Positions 34,468 through 42,523 of a DNA stretch of 64,000 nt are shown piece by piece. A program made the position numbers and the translations under genes. Position 1 is the stretch's first letter. The number at the start of each line of letters is the position of its first letter. Origin of the DNA: Streptomyces sp. NBC_01549 (GTDB lineage: Bacteria > Actinomycetota > Actinomycetes > Streptomycetales > Streptomycetaceae); assembly GCF_026339955.1 (NCBI RefSeq), contig NZ_JAPEPW010000001.1, positions 1,178,001 to 1,242,000 of the forward strand, written 5' to 3'. The notes below the pieces were generated by a model. It worked only from the letters and a program-made list of their open reading frames with translations. It did not search any database and had not been told where the DNA came from.

Positions 34468-34665
34468 TCAGTCCAACGACGAGTTCGCCGCGTGTACCGT
34501 AAAGGCCGACCAGGCGGCAGGGGCGACGGCGAAGGGGCTGATCTCAGCGTCCTTTGAGTCGCGGATGTGGACCGCCCGCGGGCTCATAGCGACCTCGACG
34601 CAGTTGTCGCCCTCGCTACCGCTGTAGCTGCTCTTGAACCAGCTCAGCTCATCAGTGGTGCTCAT
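34468..34665 (-). CDS. DUF397 protein
   Basis: 65 residues from ATG 34665. The family hallmark is complete: LSWFKSSYSGSEGDNCVEVA at residues 8-27, VHIRDSKD, and the end FAVAPAAWSAFTVHAANSSL. DUF397 proteins normally follow an XRE-type helix-turn-helix regulator and form a regulatory or toxin-antitoxin-like pair. Here only a 20-odd-codon frame ending with an overlapping ATGA (LNTQQLKTLLEQMRGAL) lies upstream, preceded by a stop. The partner seems lost, making this an orphan. Confidence 0.9.
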   Translation of the reverse strand: MSTTDELSWFKSSYSGSEGDNCVEVAMSPRAVHIRDSKDAEISPFAVAPAAWSAFTVHAANSSLD

Positions 34666-34883
34666 AGTGCTCCTCGCATCTGTTCCAGCAGGGTCTTCAA
34701 CTGTTGGGTGTTTAGCTTGAGCAAGCTGGTTGCTGCTACTTCGTGTCATCGGTGCGGATCCTCAGCATCTGCCACTGCTTTCATCCTGGTCGGTTACGGT
34801 TTGCGTCGGCTTTGAGAGATGCGGATGGTGCCTGTCCCGTCCTCGTCGGATGCCGACGATCGTGGTCTTCCCGTACTTTCCCC

Positions 34884-34916
34884 GGCCTTCCCGCACCCTC
34901 CGGGTGCGGGAAGGCC
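34884..34916 (-). terminator. 15-bp hairpin after the response-regulator operon
   Basis: GGCCTTCCCGCACCC pairs perfectly with its complement around a 3-base loop, 57 bases beyond the stop at 34974. Confidence 0.75.
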
Positions 34917-34973
34917 GTGTCCTTGTGTGATGTTCAGTCGTTAGGCCGATCGGAGTGCCGGGATGCGGCGGCG

Positions 34974-35636
34974 TCAGCCCAGGATGCCCCGGTCGTACGC
35001 GACCGCCACGGCCGCCGCGCGGTCGTTGACGCCCAGCTTGGCGTACAGGTGGGTGAGGTGGGTCTTGACCGTGGCCTCGCTGATGAACAGGATGCGGGCG
35101 ATCTCGCGGTTCGGCGTCCCCTTGGCGACCAGGGCGAGGACCTCGCGTTCGCGGGCCGAGAGGGAGTCCTGGGCCGAGGCGGGGGCGCGGACCGCCGAGA
35201 TCAGGCGGGAGGCGATCGCCGGGGAGAGGACCGTGCGGCCCTGCGCGGCCGCGCGGACGGCGGTGAAGAGCTCCTCCCGCGGGGCGTCCTTCAGCAGATA
35301 GCCCGTCGCGCCCGCCTCGATCGCGGGGAGGGTGTCGGAGTCGGTGTCGTAGGTGGTGAGGACGAGCACCTTGGCGCGGGCGCCGCGGCGGGTGAGTTCC
35401 GCGATGGCCTCGACTCCGTTGCCGCCGGGCATGCGGAGGTCCATCAGGACGACGTCCGGGTCGAGGGAGGTGGCGAGGGCGACGGCCTCGACGCCGTTCG
35501 CGGCCTCGCCGAGGACCGTGAATCCGGGCGCGGACTCGAACATGCCGCGCAGACCGTCCCGTACGACGGGGTGGTCGTCGACGACGAGGAGGGTGATCGC
35601 GGCGTCGTCGGCCGGGGCGAACGAGTCATCGGTCAT
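34974..35636 (-). CDS. NarL/LuxR-family response regulator
   Basis: 220 residues. The receiver domain has the acidic pair in LLVVDDHPVVRDGL, the phosphorylation Asp in DVVLMDLRMPGGNG and the switch Lys in YLLKDAPREEL. The C-terminal LuxR helix-turn-helix reads LSAREREVLALVAKGTPNRE, then ATVKTHLTHLYAKL. It overlaps the sensor kinase by 11 bases, so the two form a pair. The palindrome at 38645-38662, upstream of the operon's first gene, is a candidate target. Confidence 0.95.
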   Translation of the reverse strand: MTDDSFAPADDAAITLLVVDDHPVVRDGLRGMFESAPGFTVLGEAANGVEAVALATSLDPDVVLMDLRMPGGNGVEAIAELTRRGARAKVLVLTTYDTDSDTLPAIEAGATGYLLKDAPREELFTAVRAAAQGRTVLSPAIASRLISAVRAPASAQDSLSAREREVLALVAKGTPNREIARILFISEATVKTHLTHLYAKLGVNDRAAAVAVAYDRGILG

Positions 35637-36891
35637 GGCGGACCAACGGTACGCGCGCCGAGAGCGCCGTGCCGTGGCCGGGTTCGGACTCCAGGGTGAG
35701 GAAGCCCGCGACCCGTTCGGCGCGGGCCCGCATCCCGTCGAGGCCGAAGCCGCGACTGCCGGTACGTTCGGGGACGGCGGCGGGGTCGAAGCCGCGGCCG
35801 TCGTCGCGTACGTCCAGGGTCACCTCGTCGCCCATGAAGGAGAGGGTGATGCCGAGGCGGGTGGCGTGGGCGTGCCGGGACGCGTTGGACAGGGCTTCCT
35901 GGGCGATGCGCAGGAGCGTCGCCGAGATCTCCTCGTGGAGGTGTTCCGCCGTGCCGGTGAGGGTGAAGTCCGCGCGGACGCCGGTGCGTCGGGCCCACTC
36001 CGCGACCGTCTTCTTCAGAGCCTCGGGAAGGCCGTCGTGTTCGAGGGCGATCGGAGCGAGGTTGTGCACCGAACGGCGTGCCTCGCCGAGGCTCTGGCGG
36101 GCGAGCTCCGAGGCGCGGCCCAGGTGTACTCGGGCGGCCCCCGGATCGGGGGTGTTCGCGACGACCTGGAGCTGCGCGATGATGCCGGTCAGGCCTTGGG
36201 CGATGGTGTCGTGGATCTCGGCCGCCAGACGGCGGCGTTCGTCGGCGACGCCGGCTTCCCGCGCCTGGACGAGGAGTTGGGCGTGGAGGGCGGCGTTCTC
36301 GTCGAGGGCCTGTTGCAGGGCGGCGTTGGTGCGTTCGAGTTCGGTGATGGTCTCGCCGCGCTCGTAATAGCGCCGCGTCTCCTGCTCCTGCAGATGGGCG
36401 ACCACCATCTGCAGGCCGGAGTTGGCGATCAGAAGCGGGGGGAAGAGGATCCACTGGACCCCGCTCCCGAACGGCATGCCGCCGGTCTGCGCACCGGCCA
36501 CGGTGACCGCGCTCGCGAGCAGTCCGAGCCGCTGCCACCGGCCCGGGATCAGCTCGTCGGCGTCCATGTAGCCGGAGGCGGCGTAGAACGCGAAGAACGG
36601 GTTGAGCCAGCTGAGAACGAAGGCGAGGGCCCAGCGGACGACGTAGTACACCGTCCCCGCCCGGGACGGGATCCGGCCGCGGCCGGGACGTCGGGACCGG
36701 GTGCCGTGCCACCACAGCTGGAGGACGACCGCGGCACCGACCAGGGTCCAGCCGAGGTACCACTTGACGGAGCGGTTGTGCAGGCCGGTGGCGGCGACCG
36801 CGAGGACGACACTGATGCCGAGCAGCCCGTACGGCCCCCAGGTGTGCAGCTGCTCCCAGCGCCGCTCGATCTGCCGGTCCTTGGTGGTCAT
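35626..36891 (-). CDS. DesK-type sensor histidine kinase
   Basis: 421 residues from ATG 36891. Several hydrophobic segments come first (YGLLGISVVLAVAATGL, WYLGWTLVGAAVVLQLWW, WALAFVLSWLNPFFAFYAA and one more), then a coiled coil (ERTNAALQQALDENAALHAQ). The HisKA_3 box is RRLAAEIHDTIAQGLTGIIA with the phospho-His. The HATPase domain has NASRHAHATRL, VRDDGRGFDP and GFGLDGMRARAERV. It phosphorylates the adjacent response regulator, and the membrane-buried sensor part suggests detection of a membrane or drug signal. It sits 25 bases downstream of the ABC permease. Confidence 0.94.
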   Translation of the reverse strand: MTTKDRQIERRWEQLHTWGPYGLLGISVVLAVAATGLHNRSVKWYLGWTLVGAAVVLQLWWHGTRSRRPGRGRIPSRAGTVYYVVRWALAFVLSWLNPFFAFYAASGYMDADELIPGRWQRLGLLASAVTVAGAQTGGMPFGSGVQWILFPPLLIANSGLQMVVAHLQEQETRRYYERGETITELERTNAALQQALDENAALHAQLLVQAREAGVADERRRLAAEIHDTIAQGLTGIIAQLQVVANTPDPGAARVHLGRASELARQSLGEARRSVHNLAPIALEHDGLPEALKKTVAEWARRTGVRADFTLTGTAEHLHEEISATLLRIAQEALSNASRHAHATRLGITLSFMGDEVTLDVRDDGRGFDPAAVPERTGSRGFGLDGMRARAERVAGFLTLESEPGHGTALSARVPLVRHDR

Positions 36892-36916
36892 CTCCCCAGT
36901 CTGCACAGTCCCCCGC

Positions 36917-37651
36917 CTACTCCCAGCGGAACCAGCGCGAGGCACCGGCCGTCAGCAGCACGGTCCAGGCCACCAGCACGCCCAGGTGCGCCCAGCCCGG
37001 CCAGTCCCCCGCCGCCGCCCGGTTCAGGGCCTGCGCGGCGGCGCCGAACGGGGTGTAGCCGACGGTCCGGGCAAGCGTGTCCGGCATGGACTGCACCGGC
37101 AGCCACACGCCCGCGCAGAACATCATCGGGAAGAACACGGCCGACCCGATCGCACCCGCGATCTTCGTCGTGCGGGACAGCGCCGAGACCACCGCGCCCA
37201 GCGCGAGCGCGGCCAGGATCGCGAGGACCAGGGCGACGAGATAGCCGAAGGCCTGCTCGGGCAGCCGTACGTCGAAGGCGAGGCGGCCCACCGCGAGCGC
37301 GCACAGGGCCGAGACGAGCGCCGCCCCGCCGTAGACCAGCATCTGCGCGGACAGCAGGGCGGACGGCCGTACCGGAGTGGTGGACATACGGCGCAGGATG
37401 CCGCGCTCACGGTAGCCGGTGATGTTCTGCGGCATCGACTGCAGTGCGCCGACGATCATCCCGAGCAGCACGGCCACCGGGACGTAGACGTCGATCGTAC
37501 GCAGGCCGCCCAGGTCGGCGTGGTGCCGGCGGAAGGACGGGATGGATCCCAGGATCACCAGCAGCAGGGTGGGGAACATCAGGATCCAGAAGAGGGCGCC
37601 CGGTTCGCGGCGGAAGAGGCGCAACTCGGTGCGCAGGACGGCGGTGTTCAC
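36917..37651 (-). CDS. ABC-2-type transporter permease
   Basis: 244 residues from GTG 37651 (MNTAVLRTELRLFRREPGAL). Six hydrophobic segments fit the ABC-2 permease fold, with the ABC-2 loop RERGILRRMSTTPVRPSALL. An upstream ATG at 37678, inside an exact tandem duplication of the ribosome site, would add 9 residues. The protein pairs with the ATPase encoded just before it, forming a two-subunit exporter probably controlled by the linked kinase/regulator. Substrate not evident: drugs or lipids are usual for this class. Confidence 0.92.
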   Translation of the reverse strand: MNTAVLRTELRLFRREPGALFWILMFPTLLLVILGSIPSFRRHHADLGGLRTIDVYVPVAVLLGMIVGALQSMPQNITGYRERGILRRMSTTPVRPSALLSAQMLVYGGAALVSALCALAVGRLAFDVRLPEQAFGYLVALVLAILAALALGAVVSALSRTTKIAGAIGSAVFFPMMFCAGVWLPVQSMPDTLARTVGYTPFGAAAQALNRAAAGDWPGWAHLGVLVAWTVLLTAGASRWFRWE

Positions 37652-37695
37652 GCGGTGACCTCCGTCAGCGGTGTTCATGCGGTGACCTCCGTCAG
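37642..37695. repeat. 27-bp tandem duplication spanning the ATPase stop and permease start
   Basis: Two adjacent 27-base copies (37642-37668, 37669-37695) each hold GGAGG plus a start codon on the minus strand. They differ at one base, which makes the start ATG in one copy and GTG in the other. The permease therefore has two in-frame starts, each with its own ribosome site. Confidence 0.9.
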
Positions 37696-38586
37696 GTCCA
37701 GGAACGCGTCGTCCAACGTTGCATCGGACACGCGGAGTTGGTGGGCGGTGATGTGGCCCCGGGCGAGCAGCGTGATGACCGCGTTGACGGTCTCGTCGGT
37801 GCCGGAGAGCGTGATCCGGCCGTCCCTGTGCTCGACCGACGCGAGCGCGGGCAGGGCGTTCAGGTCACCCTCGTCCAGCGGCGCCGACGGCGTGAAGCTG
37901 ATGACGGTGGAGCCCGCCGAACGCCGGATCAGCCCTGACGGCGTGTCCAGGGCGGCCACCCGGCCCTGGTCGATCACGGCGATCCGGTCGCACAGGCGCT
38001 GCGCCTCCTCCATGAAGTGCGTGACGAGCAGGACGGTGACCCCGCTCGCCCGTACGTCCTCGATGAGCTGCCAGGTGTCGCGGCGGGCGCGCGGGTCGAG
38101 CCCCGTGGTCAGTTCGTCGAGGACGACGACGCGGGGGTTGCCGATGAGGGCGAGCGCGATGAACAGGCGCTGCTTCTGGCCGCCGGACAGCTTCGCGAAC
38201 CGGGTGGTGAGCTTGGTGGTCAGGCCGAGGCGTTCGGCCAGTGGCTTCCAGTCGGTGGGGTTCGGATAGAAGGCCGCGTACAGCTCCAGCGCCTCGCGGA
38301 CGGTGAGTTTGGCCTGGAGTTCGCTCTCCTGGAGCTGGGCGCCGAGGACGCGGGCGACCCGTTCGTGGTCGGCGACGGGGTCGAGCCCGGTGACCCGGAC
38401 GCGGCCCGCGTCGGGGATCCGCAGGCCCTCGACGCACTCGACAGTGGTGGTCTTGCCGGCGCCGTTCGGACCGAGGATCCCGAAGATCTCGCCCTCCTCG
38501 ACGGCGAAGGAGACACCGTCGACGACGGGCCGGCCGCCGTAGCACTTGCGCAGTGCGCTGACTTCGATGACAGGTGTGGCTGACAT
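37675..38586 (-). CDS. ABC transporter ATP-binding protein
   Basis: 303 residues from ATG 38586. Walker A GPNGAGKTT, Q-loop region LGAQLQESEL, signature KLSGGQKQRLF, Walker B VVVLDELTTGLDP and H-loop VTHFME are all intact. The C-terminal extension after about residue 220 is typical of DrrA-like ATPases. Its TGA overlaps the first ATG of the permease (ATGA), so the two are translationally coupled. It heads the four-gene operon with permease, kinase and regulator. Confidence 0.95.
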   Translation of the reverse strand: MSATPVIEVSALRKCYGGRPVVDGVSFAVEEGEIFGILGPNGAGKTTTVECVEGLRIPDAGRVRVTGLDPVADHERVARVLGAQLQESELQAKLTVREALELYAAFYPNPTDWKPLAERLGLTTKLTTRFAKLSGGQKQRLFIALALIGNPRVVVLDELTTGLDPRARRDTWQLIEDVRASGVTVLLVTHFMEEAQRLCDRIAVIDQGRVAALDTPSGLIRRSAGSTVISFTPSAPLDEGDLNALPALASVEHRDGRITLSGTDETVNAVITLLARGHITAHQLRVSDATLDDAFLDLTEVTA

Positions 38587-38644
38587 GCTTCGAGGGTCCC
38601 GGCGTGGCGGGGTCAGGAACATCGGCCATCGCGCTCGAAGGGGC

Positions 38645-38662
38645 ATCAACCGATCGGTTGAT
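38645..38662. promoter_or_regulatory. 18-bp palindromic operator candidate
   Basis: ATCAACCGATCGGTTGAT is a perfect palindrome, 58 bases upstream of the ABC ATPase start and 86 bases upstream of the divergent ABC exporter start. Its position and symmetry fit a dimeric regulator that controls both transporter operons. The neighbouring response regulator or an unlinked TetR-type protein are the obvious candidates. Confidence 0.6.
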
Positions 38663-38713
38663 ACCGTCGTACGACCGGGGCGCAACCTGTGCACGACCGG
38701 CCAAAACTCGGTG

Positions 38714-38728
38714 GGCACTGTCAGTGCC
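38714..38728. promoter_or_regulatory. 15-bp inverted repeat before the ABC exporter gene
   Basis: GGCACTG-T-CAGTGCC lies 20 bases before the exporter ATG. It may be a second operator, or a leader hairpin in the exporter mRNA. Confidence 0.4.
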
Positions 38729-38748
38729 GAACCGTAGGCTCGCGAGTG

Positions 38749-40554
38749 ATGTCCACACCAGATGCAGTGACCAGTGACCGAGCCGATCGCTCGACGGTAC
38801 GCAGCCTGCTGCGCCTGTGGCCGTACGTGCGGCCGGTGCGCACGCGGCTGTTCGGCGCCGCCTTCGTCGCGATCCTCGCCTCCTGCACGGGGCTGGTGTT
38901 CCCGCTCGTCCTGAAGTGGATGGTGGACGGTCCCGTGGCCGACCACGACCCGGCGGGCATCTGGCTCGGCTCGCTGTACCTGCTGCTGCTCGGCATCGCG
39001 GAGGCGGTGCTGTTCGGGCTGCGACGGTGGCTGGTGGCGCGTCCGCTGTCGGCGGTCGAGGCGGACATGCGGGCGGATCTGTACCGGCATCTGCAACGGC
39101 TCCCGGTCGCCTTCCACGACCGCTGGGCCTCCGGACAGCTGCTCTCCCGGGGCACCACGGACCTGATGCTGGTACGCCAGTTCCTCGCCTTCCCGCTGAC
39201 GTTCCTGCTGGTCAACTCCGTGACGATCCTGGTCGGCGTCATCATCATGCTGGCCCAGCAGTGGACGCTCGGGCTGGTGCTGCTCGCTCCCGCCGTGCCC
39301 CTGATGGCCGTGTGCTGGCTCTTCGAGCGGCACTACTCGCTGGTGGCGCGGCGGGCCCAGGACCAGGTGGGCGATCTGACGACGGTCGTCGAGGAGAGCG
39401 TGCTCGGCATCCGCATCATCAAGGGCTTCGGGCGCCACCGCAGCCAGGCCCACGCCTTCCGCGAGCTGTCCCGCACCCTGCGCGGCACGGAGCTGGCCAA
39501 GGCCCGCCTCCTCGCCGCCATCCTGACCGTCATCGTCACCCTCCCCGAGCTCGCCATCGGCGCCGCCCTCGTCCTCGGCACGATCCAGGTCGCCGACGGC
39601 CGCCTGTCCGCCGGCACGCTGGTGGCGTTCCTGTCCACGGCGCTCGCGCTGCGCTGGCCCGTCGAGTCCATCGGCTTCCTCCTGGCGATGAGCCAGGAGG
39701 CGGCGACGGCGACGGAGCGGTACTTCGAGGTGATGGACGAGAAGCCGGAGTCCACCGGTACGTCACCGGTCGCCACCGGTACGACCGAGGTCGCCGCCCG
39801 GAAGGGCGAGGGCGGACTCCGCTTCCACGGAGTCCAGTTCCGCTATCCCGACGCGCCCGCGGACACGCCCCCCGTCCTCGAACACATCGATCTGCACATC
39901 CGTCCGGGTGAATCGATGGCACTGGTCGGCGCGACCGGCACCGGGAAGACCACCCTCACCGCCCTCGTCCCACGGCTGCACGAGGTGACGGCCGGGCGGA
40001 TCACGCTGGACGGCGAGGACATCACCACGATGCCCCGCGAGGAGCTTCGCGCGCGCGTGGCCGTGGCCTTCGAGGAGCCCACCCTCTTCTCGGCGACCGT
40101 CGGGGAGAACGTGCTCATGGGCGCCCCCGACACCGCGGGAGAAGCGGACCTGGACCGTGCCCTCGCCGTCGCCCAGGCCGACTTCGCGCACGCGCTCCCG
40201 CAGGGGACCGCGACCCAGGTCGGCGAGCAGGGCCTGAGCCTGTCCGGCGGTCAGCGCCAGCGCCTCGCCCTCGCGCGGGCCGTCGTCGGCCGCCCCGGCT
40301 TCCTCGTCCTCGACGACCCCCTGTCGGCACTGGACGTCCACACGGAGGCCGCGGTCGAGGCCGCGCTGCGCCGCGTGCTGGCCGAGACGACGGCGCTGAT
40401 CGTGGCGCACCGCCCGTCCACGGTCCTGCTCGCCGACCGCGTGGCCCTGCTCTCCGGCGGCCGCATCACCGCGGTCGGCACCCACCACGAACTGCTCCGC
40501 AGCAACGCCGAATACGCCCATCTGATGTCAGGTGACGAGGAGGCCGACCGATGA
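38749..40554 (+). CDS. ABC exporter half-transporter, pair 1 subunit A (degenerate Walker B)
   Basis: 601 residues from ATG 38749. An ABC transmembrane type-1 domain (residues about 20-310, six helices) is followed by an ATPase domain: Walker A GATGTGKTT, signature SLSGGQRQRLA, Walker B FLVLDDPLSALD. The residue after the Walker B Asp is Asp instead of the catalytic Glu. The next gene has the opposite defect, so the two form a heterodimer with one working ATP site. Ribosome site weak. The stop overlaps the next ATG by 4 bases. Confidence 0.93.
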   Translation: MSTPDAVTSDRADRSTVRSLLRLWPYVRPVRTRLFGAAFVAILASCTGLVFPLVLKWMVDGPVADHDPAGIWLGSLYLLLLGIAEAVLFGLRRWLVARPLSAVEADMRADLYRHLQRLPVAFHDRWASGQLLSRGTTDLMLVRQFLAFPLTFLLVNSVTILVGVIIMLAQQWTLGLVLLAPAVPLMAVCWLFERHYSLVARRAQDQVGDLTTVVEESVLGIRIIKGFGRHRSQAHAFRELSRTLRGTELAKARLLAAILTVIVTLPELAIGAALVLGTIQVADGRLSAGTLVAFLSTALALRWPVESIGFLLAMSQEAATATERYFEVMDEKPESTGTSPVATGTTEVAARKGEGGLRFHGVQFRYPDAPADTPPVLEHIDLHIRPGESMALVGATGTGKTTLTALVPRLHEVTAGRITLDGEDITTMPREELRARVAVAFEEPTLFSATVGENVLMGAPDTAGEADLDRALAVAQADFAHALPQGTATQVGEQGLSLSGGQRQRLALARAVVGRPGFLVLDDPLSALDVHTEAAVEAALRRVLAETTALIVAHRPSTVLLADRVALLSGGRITAVGTHHELLRSNAEYAHLMSGDEEADR

Positions 40555-42470
40555 CGGCGCCCACGACGACCGCGCCGAACAAGGAGCCGGACCGGGGGCC
40601 GGGCAGGGAAGCGGGCACGGAACCCGACGGCGGGGTGCCCGGCAACGACCGTCCGAACGCGCGGGAGTCCCACCGGTACCAGGACCCGTTCGACCGCGAC
40701 GCCCTGCCCACTCCCCCGGGCGCCACCGCCGCGCTGCTGCGCTCCCTCCTCACCCCGCTCAAGGCCCGCGTGGTGGTGACGATGGTGCTGCTCCTGCTCC
40801 AGCAGGCCGCCATCCAGGCGGGCCCGCTGCTCGTCGCGTACGCCATCGACCGCGCCGTACCGGCGTTCCGCGCGCACGACCACGGCCCGCTGATCGCGGT
40901 GGGGGTCGGCTATCTGGTGTGCGCGCTCGCCGCCGGCGGCCTCCAGTACGCCTTCACCGCCGCGTCCGCCAGAGTCAACCAGGACGTGCTGCTCGACCTG
41001 CGCGGCCGGATCTTCCGCCATGCGCAGGCGCTCAGCATCGACTTCCACGAGCGTTACACCTCGGGCCGGCTGATCTCCCGCTCCACGACGGACGTCGAGT
41101 CCCTGCGCGAACTGCTCAGCGAGGGCCTGCAGGAACTCATCACGGTGATCCTGTCCTTCGTCTACATCTCCGCGATGCTGCTCTGGCTGGACCTAAGCCT
41201 GGGCGCGGTCGCGGTGGCCTCCTTCGTGCCGCTCTACCTCCTCGTACGCCAGTACCGGCGCCGCGCGGGCCGCATCTACCGCCTCCGCTCGACCGCGATC
41301 GCCGCCGTCATCGTGAAGTTCGCGGAGACGATGAACGGGATCCGGCCGGTGCGCGCGTTCCGCCGCGAGGAGGCCAACGACGCGGAGTTCCGGGTGCTCA
41401 ACAAGCGCCACGAGCGCACCAACGGCGACGCCCTGCTGGAGATGGCCCGCTATGTCGTCGGCTCCCGGCTGGTAGCCAACACGGCGGTCGCGGCGATCGT
41501 GCTGTGGGGCGCGTACCGGGTGGCCGGTGGTTCGCTGGCGCTGGGTGTGCTGGCCGCCTCGGTGCTGTATCTGCGGCGCCTGTACGACCCGATCGATCGG
41601 CTGGGCATGTTCCTCAACGCCTACCAGTCCGCGGCGGCCTCGCTGGAGAAGATCGCGGGTCTGCTGGCCCAGACGCCGTCCGTGCCGGAGCCGGCCGAAC
41701 CGAGGCGGCTGCCCGCGCTCGCCTCCACGCAGCCGGGCCGCGAGGTCGTCTTCGAGGACGTCCGCTTCGCGTACCGCACGGGCGGCGAGGTGCTGCCCAC
41801 CTTCTCGCTCACACTCCCCGCGGGACAGACGGTGGCCGTCGTCGGCTCGACGGGCGCGGGCAAGTCGACCCTCGCCAAGCTGCTGGCCCGCTTCTACGAC
41901 CCCACCGACGGCAGGGTCCTGCTCGACGGCGTCGACCTGCGCGAGCTGTCCGTGCCCGAACTGCGGCGCGGGGTGGTGATGGTGACCCAGGAGGCCTTCC
42001 TGTTCTCCGGCACGGTCGCCGAGAACATCGCCATCGGCCGCTCCGACGCGAGCCGCGAGGAGATCGAGCGGGCCGCCAAGGCGATCGGCGCCCACGACTT
42101 CATCAACGCGCTGCCCGAGGGCTACGACACGGACGTACGCAAGCGGGGTGGCCGTATCTCCGCCGGACAGCGCCAACTCGTCGCCTTCGCACGGGCGTTG
42201 CTGGCCGACCCGGCCGTCCTCATCCTCGACGAGGCGACCAGCTCCCTCGACATCCCGGGGGAACGGGCGGTGCAGCGCGCCATGTCGACGGTCCTGCGCG
42301 GCCGGACGGCGGTGGTCATCGCCCACCGCCTGTCCACGGTGGAGATCGCCGACCGGGTGCTGGTGATGGAACACGGACGGATCGTCGAGGACGGCAGCCC
42401 GGCCGAACTCGTCGCGTCCACCGGCAGATTCGCGGACCTGCACCAGGCGTGGCGCGAAAGCCTCGTCTAG
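40551..42470 (+). CDS. ABC exporter half-transporter, pair 1 subunit B (catalytic)
   Basis: 639 residues. A charged, Pro-rich N-terminal extension of about 60 residues precedes the six-helix domain. The ATPase domain has Walker A GSTGAGKST, Walker B VLILDEATSSLD with the catalytic Glu, and H-loop IAHRLSTV, but its signature is RISAGQRQL instead of LSGGQ. With subunit A (LSGGQ, but Asp at the Glu position) it would make one canonical and one degenerate site, as in TM287/288- or BmrCD-like exporters. ATGA overlap with subunit A. Confidence 0.94.
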   Translation: MTAPTTTAPNKEPDRGPGREAGTEPDGGVPGNDRPNARESHRYQDPFDRDALPTPPGATAALLRSLLTPLKARVVVTMVLLLLQQAAIQAGPLLVAYAIDRAVPAFRAHDHGPLIAVGVGYLVCALAAGGLQYAFTAASARVNQDVLLDLRGRIFRHAQALSIDFHERYTSGRLISRSTTDVESLRELLSEGLQELITVILSFVYISAMLLWLDLSLGAVAVASFVPLYLLVRQYRRRAGRIYRLRSTAIAAVIVKFAETMNGIRPVRAFRREEANDAEFRVLNKRHERTNGDALLEMARYVVGSRLVANTAVAAIVLWGAYRVAGGSLALGVLAASVLYLRRLYDPIDRLGMFLNAYQSAAASLEKIAGLLAQTPSVPEPAEPRRLPALASTQPGREVVFEDVRFAYRTGGEVLPTFSLTLPAGQTVAVVGSTGAGKSTLAKLLARFYDPTDGRVLLDGVDLRELSVPELRRGVVMVTQEAFLFSGTVAENIAIGRSDASREEIERAAKAIGAHDFINALPEGYDTDVRKRGGRISAGQRQLVAFARALLADPAVLILDEATSSLDIPGERAVQRAMSTVLRGRTAVVIAHRLSTVEIADRVLVMEHGRIVEDGSPAELVASTGRFADLHQAWRESLV

Positions 42471-42507
42471 CGGACGGCGAGTGACTCGTTCAGCGGACGG
42501 CGAGTGA
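42462..42507. repeat. 23-bp tandem duplication over the subunit B stop codon
   Basis: Two adjacent 23-base copies (42462-42484, 42485-42507) share 21 bases. The first contains the TAG stop of the preceding exporter gene. It sits in the 53-base gap before the next exporter gene. Confidence 0.88.
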
Positions 42508-42523
42508 AAGGCATGAGGGTCGG

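Noticed and set aside
34068..34502. Two small plus-strand genes
   Set aside because: No ribosome site, no recognised family and compositional bias. They are noted in the interval entry and not called.
35633..36763. Second minus-strand frame within the sensor kinase
   Set aside because: Pro/Arg-rich out-of-frame translation of the kinase, which itself has all HisKA_3 and HATPase motifs.
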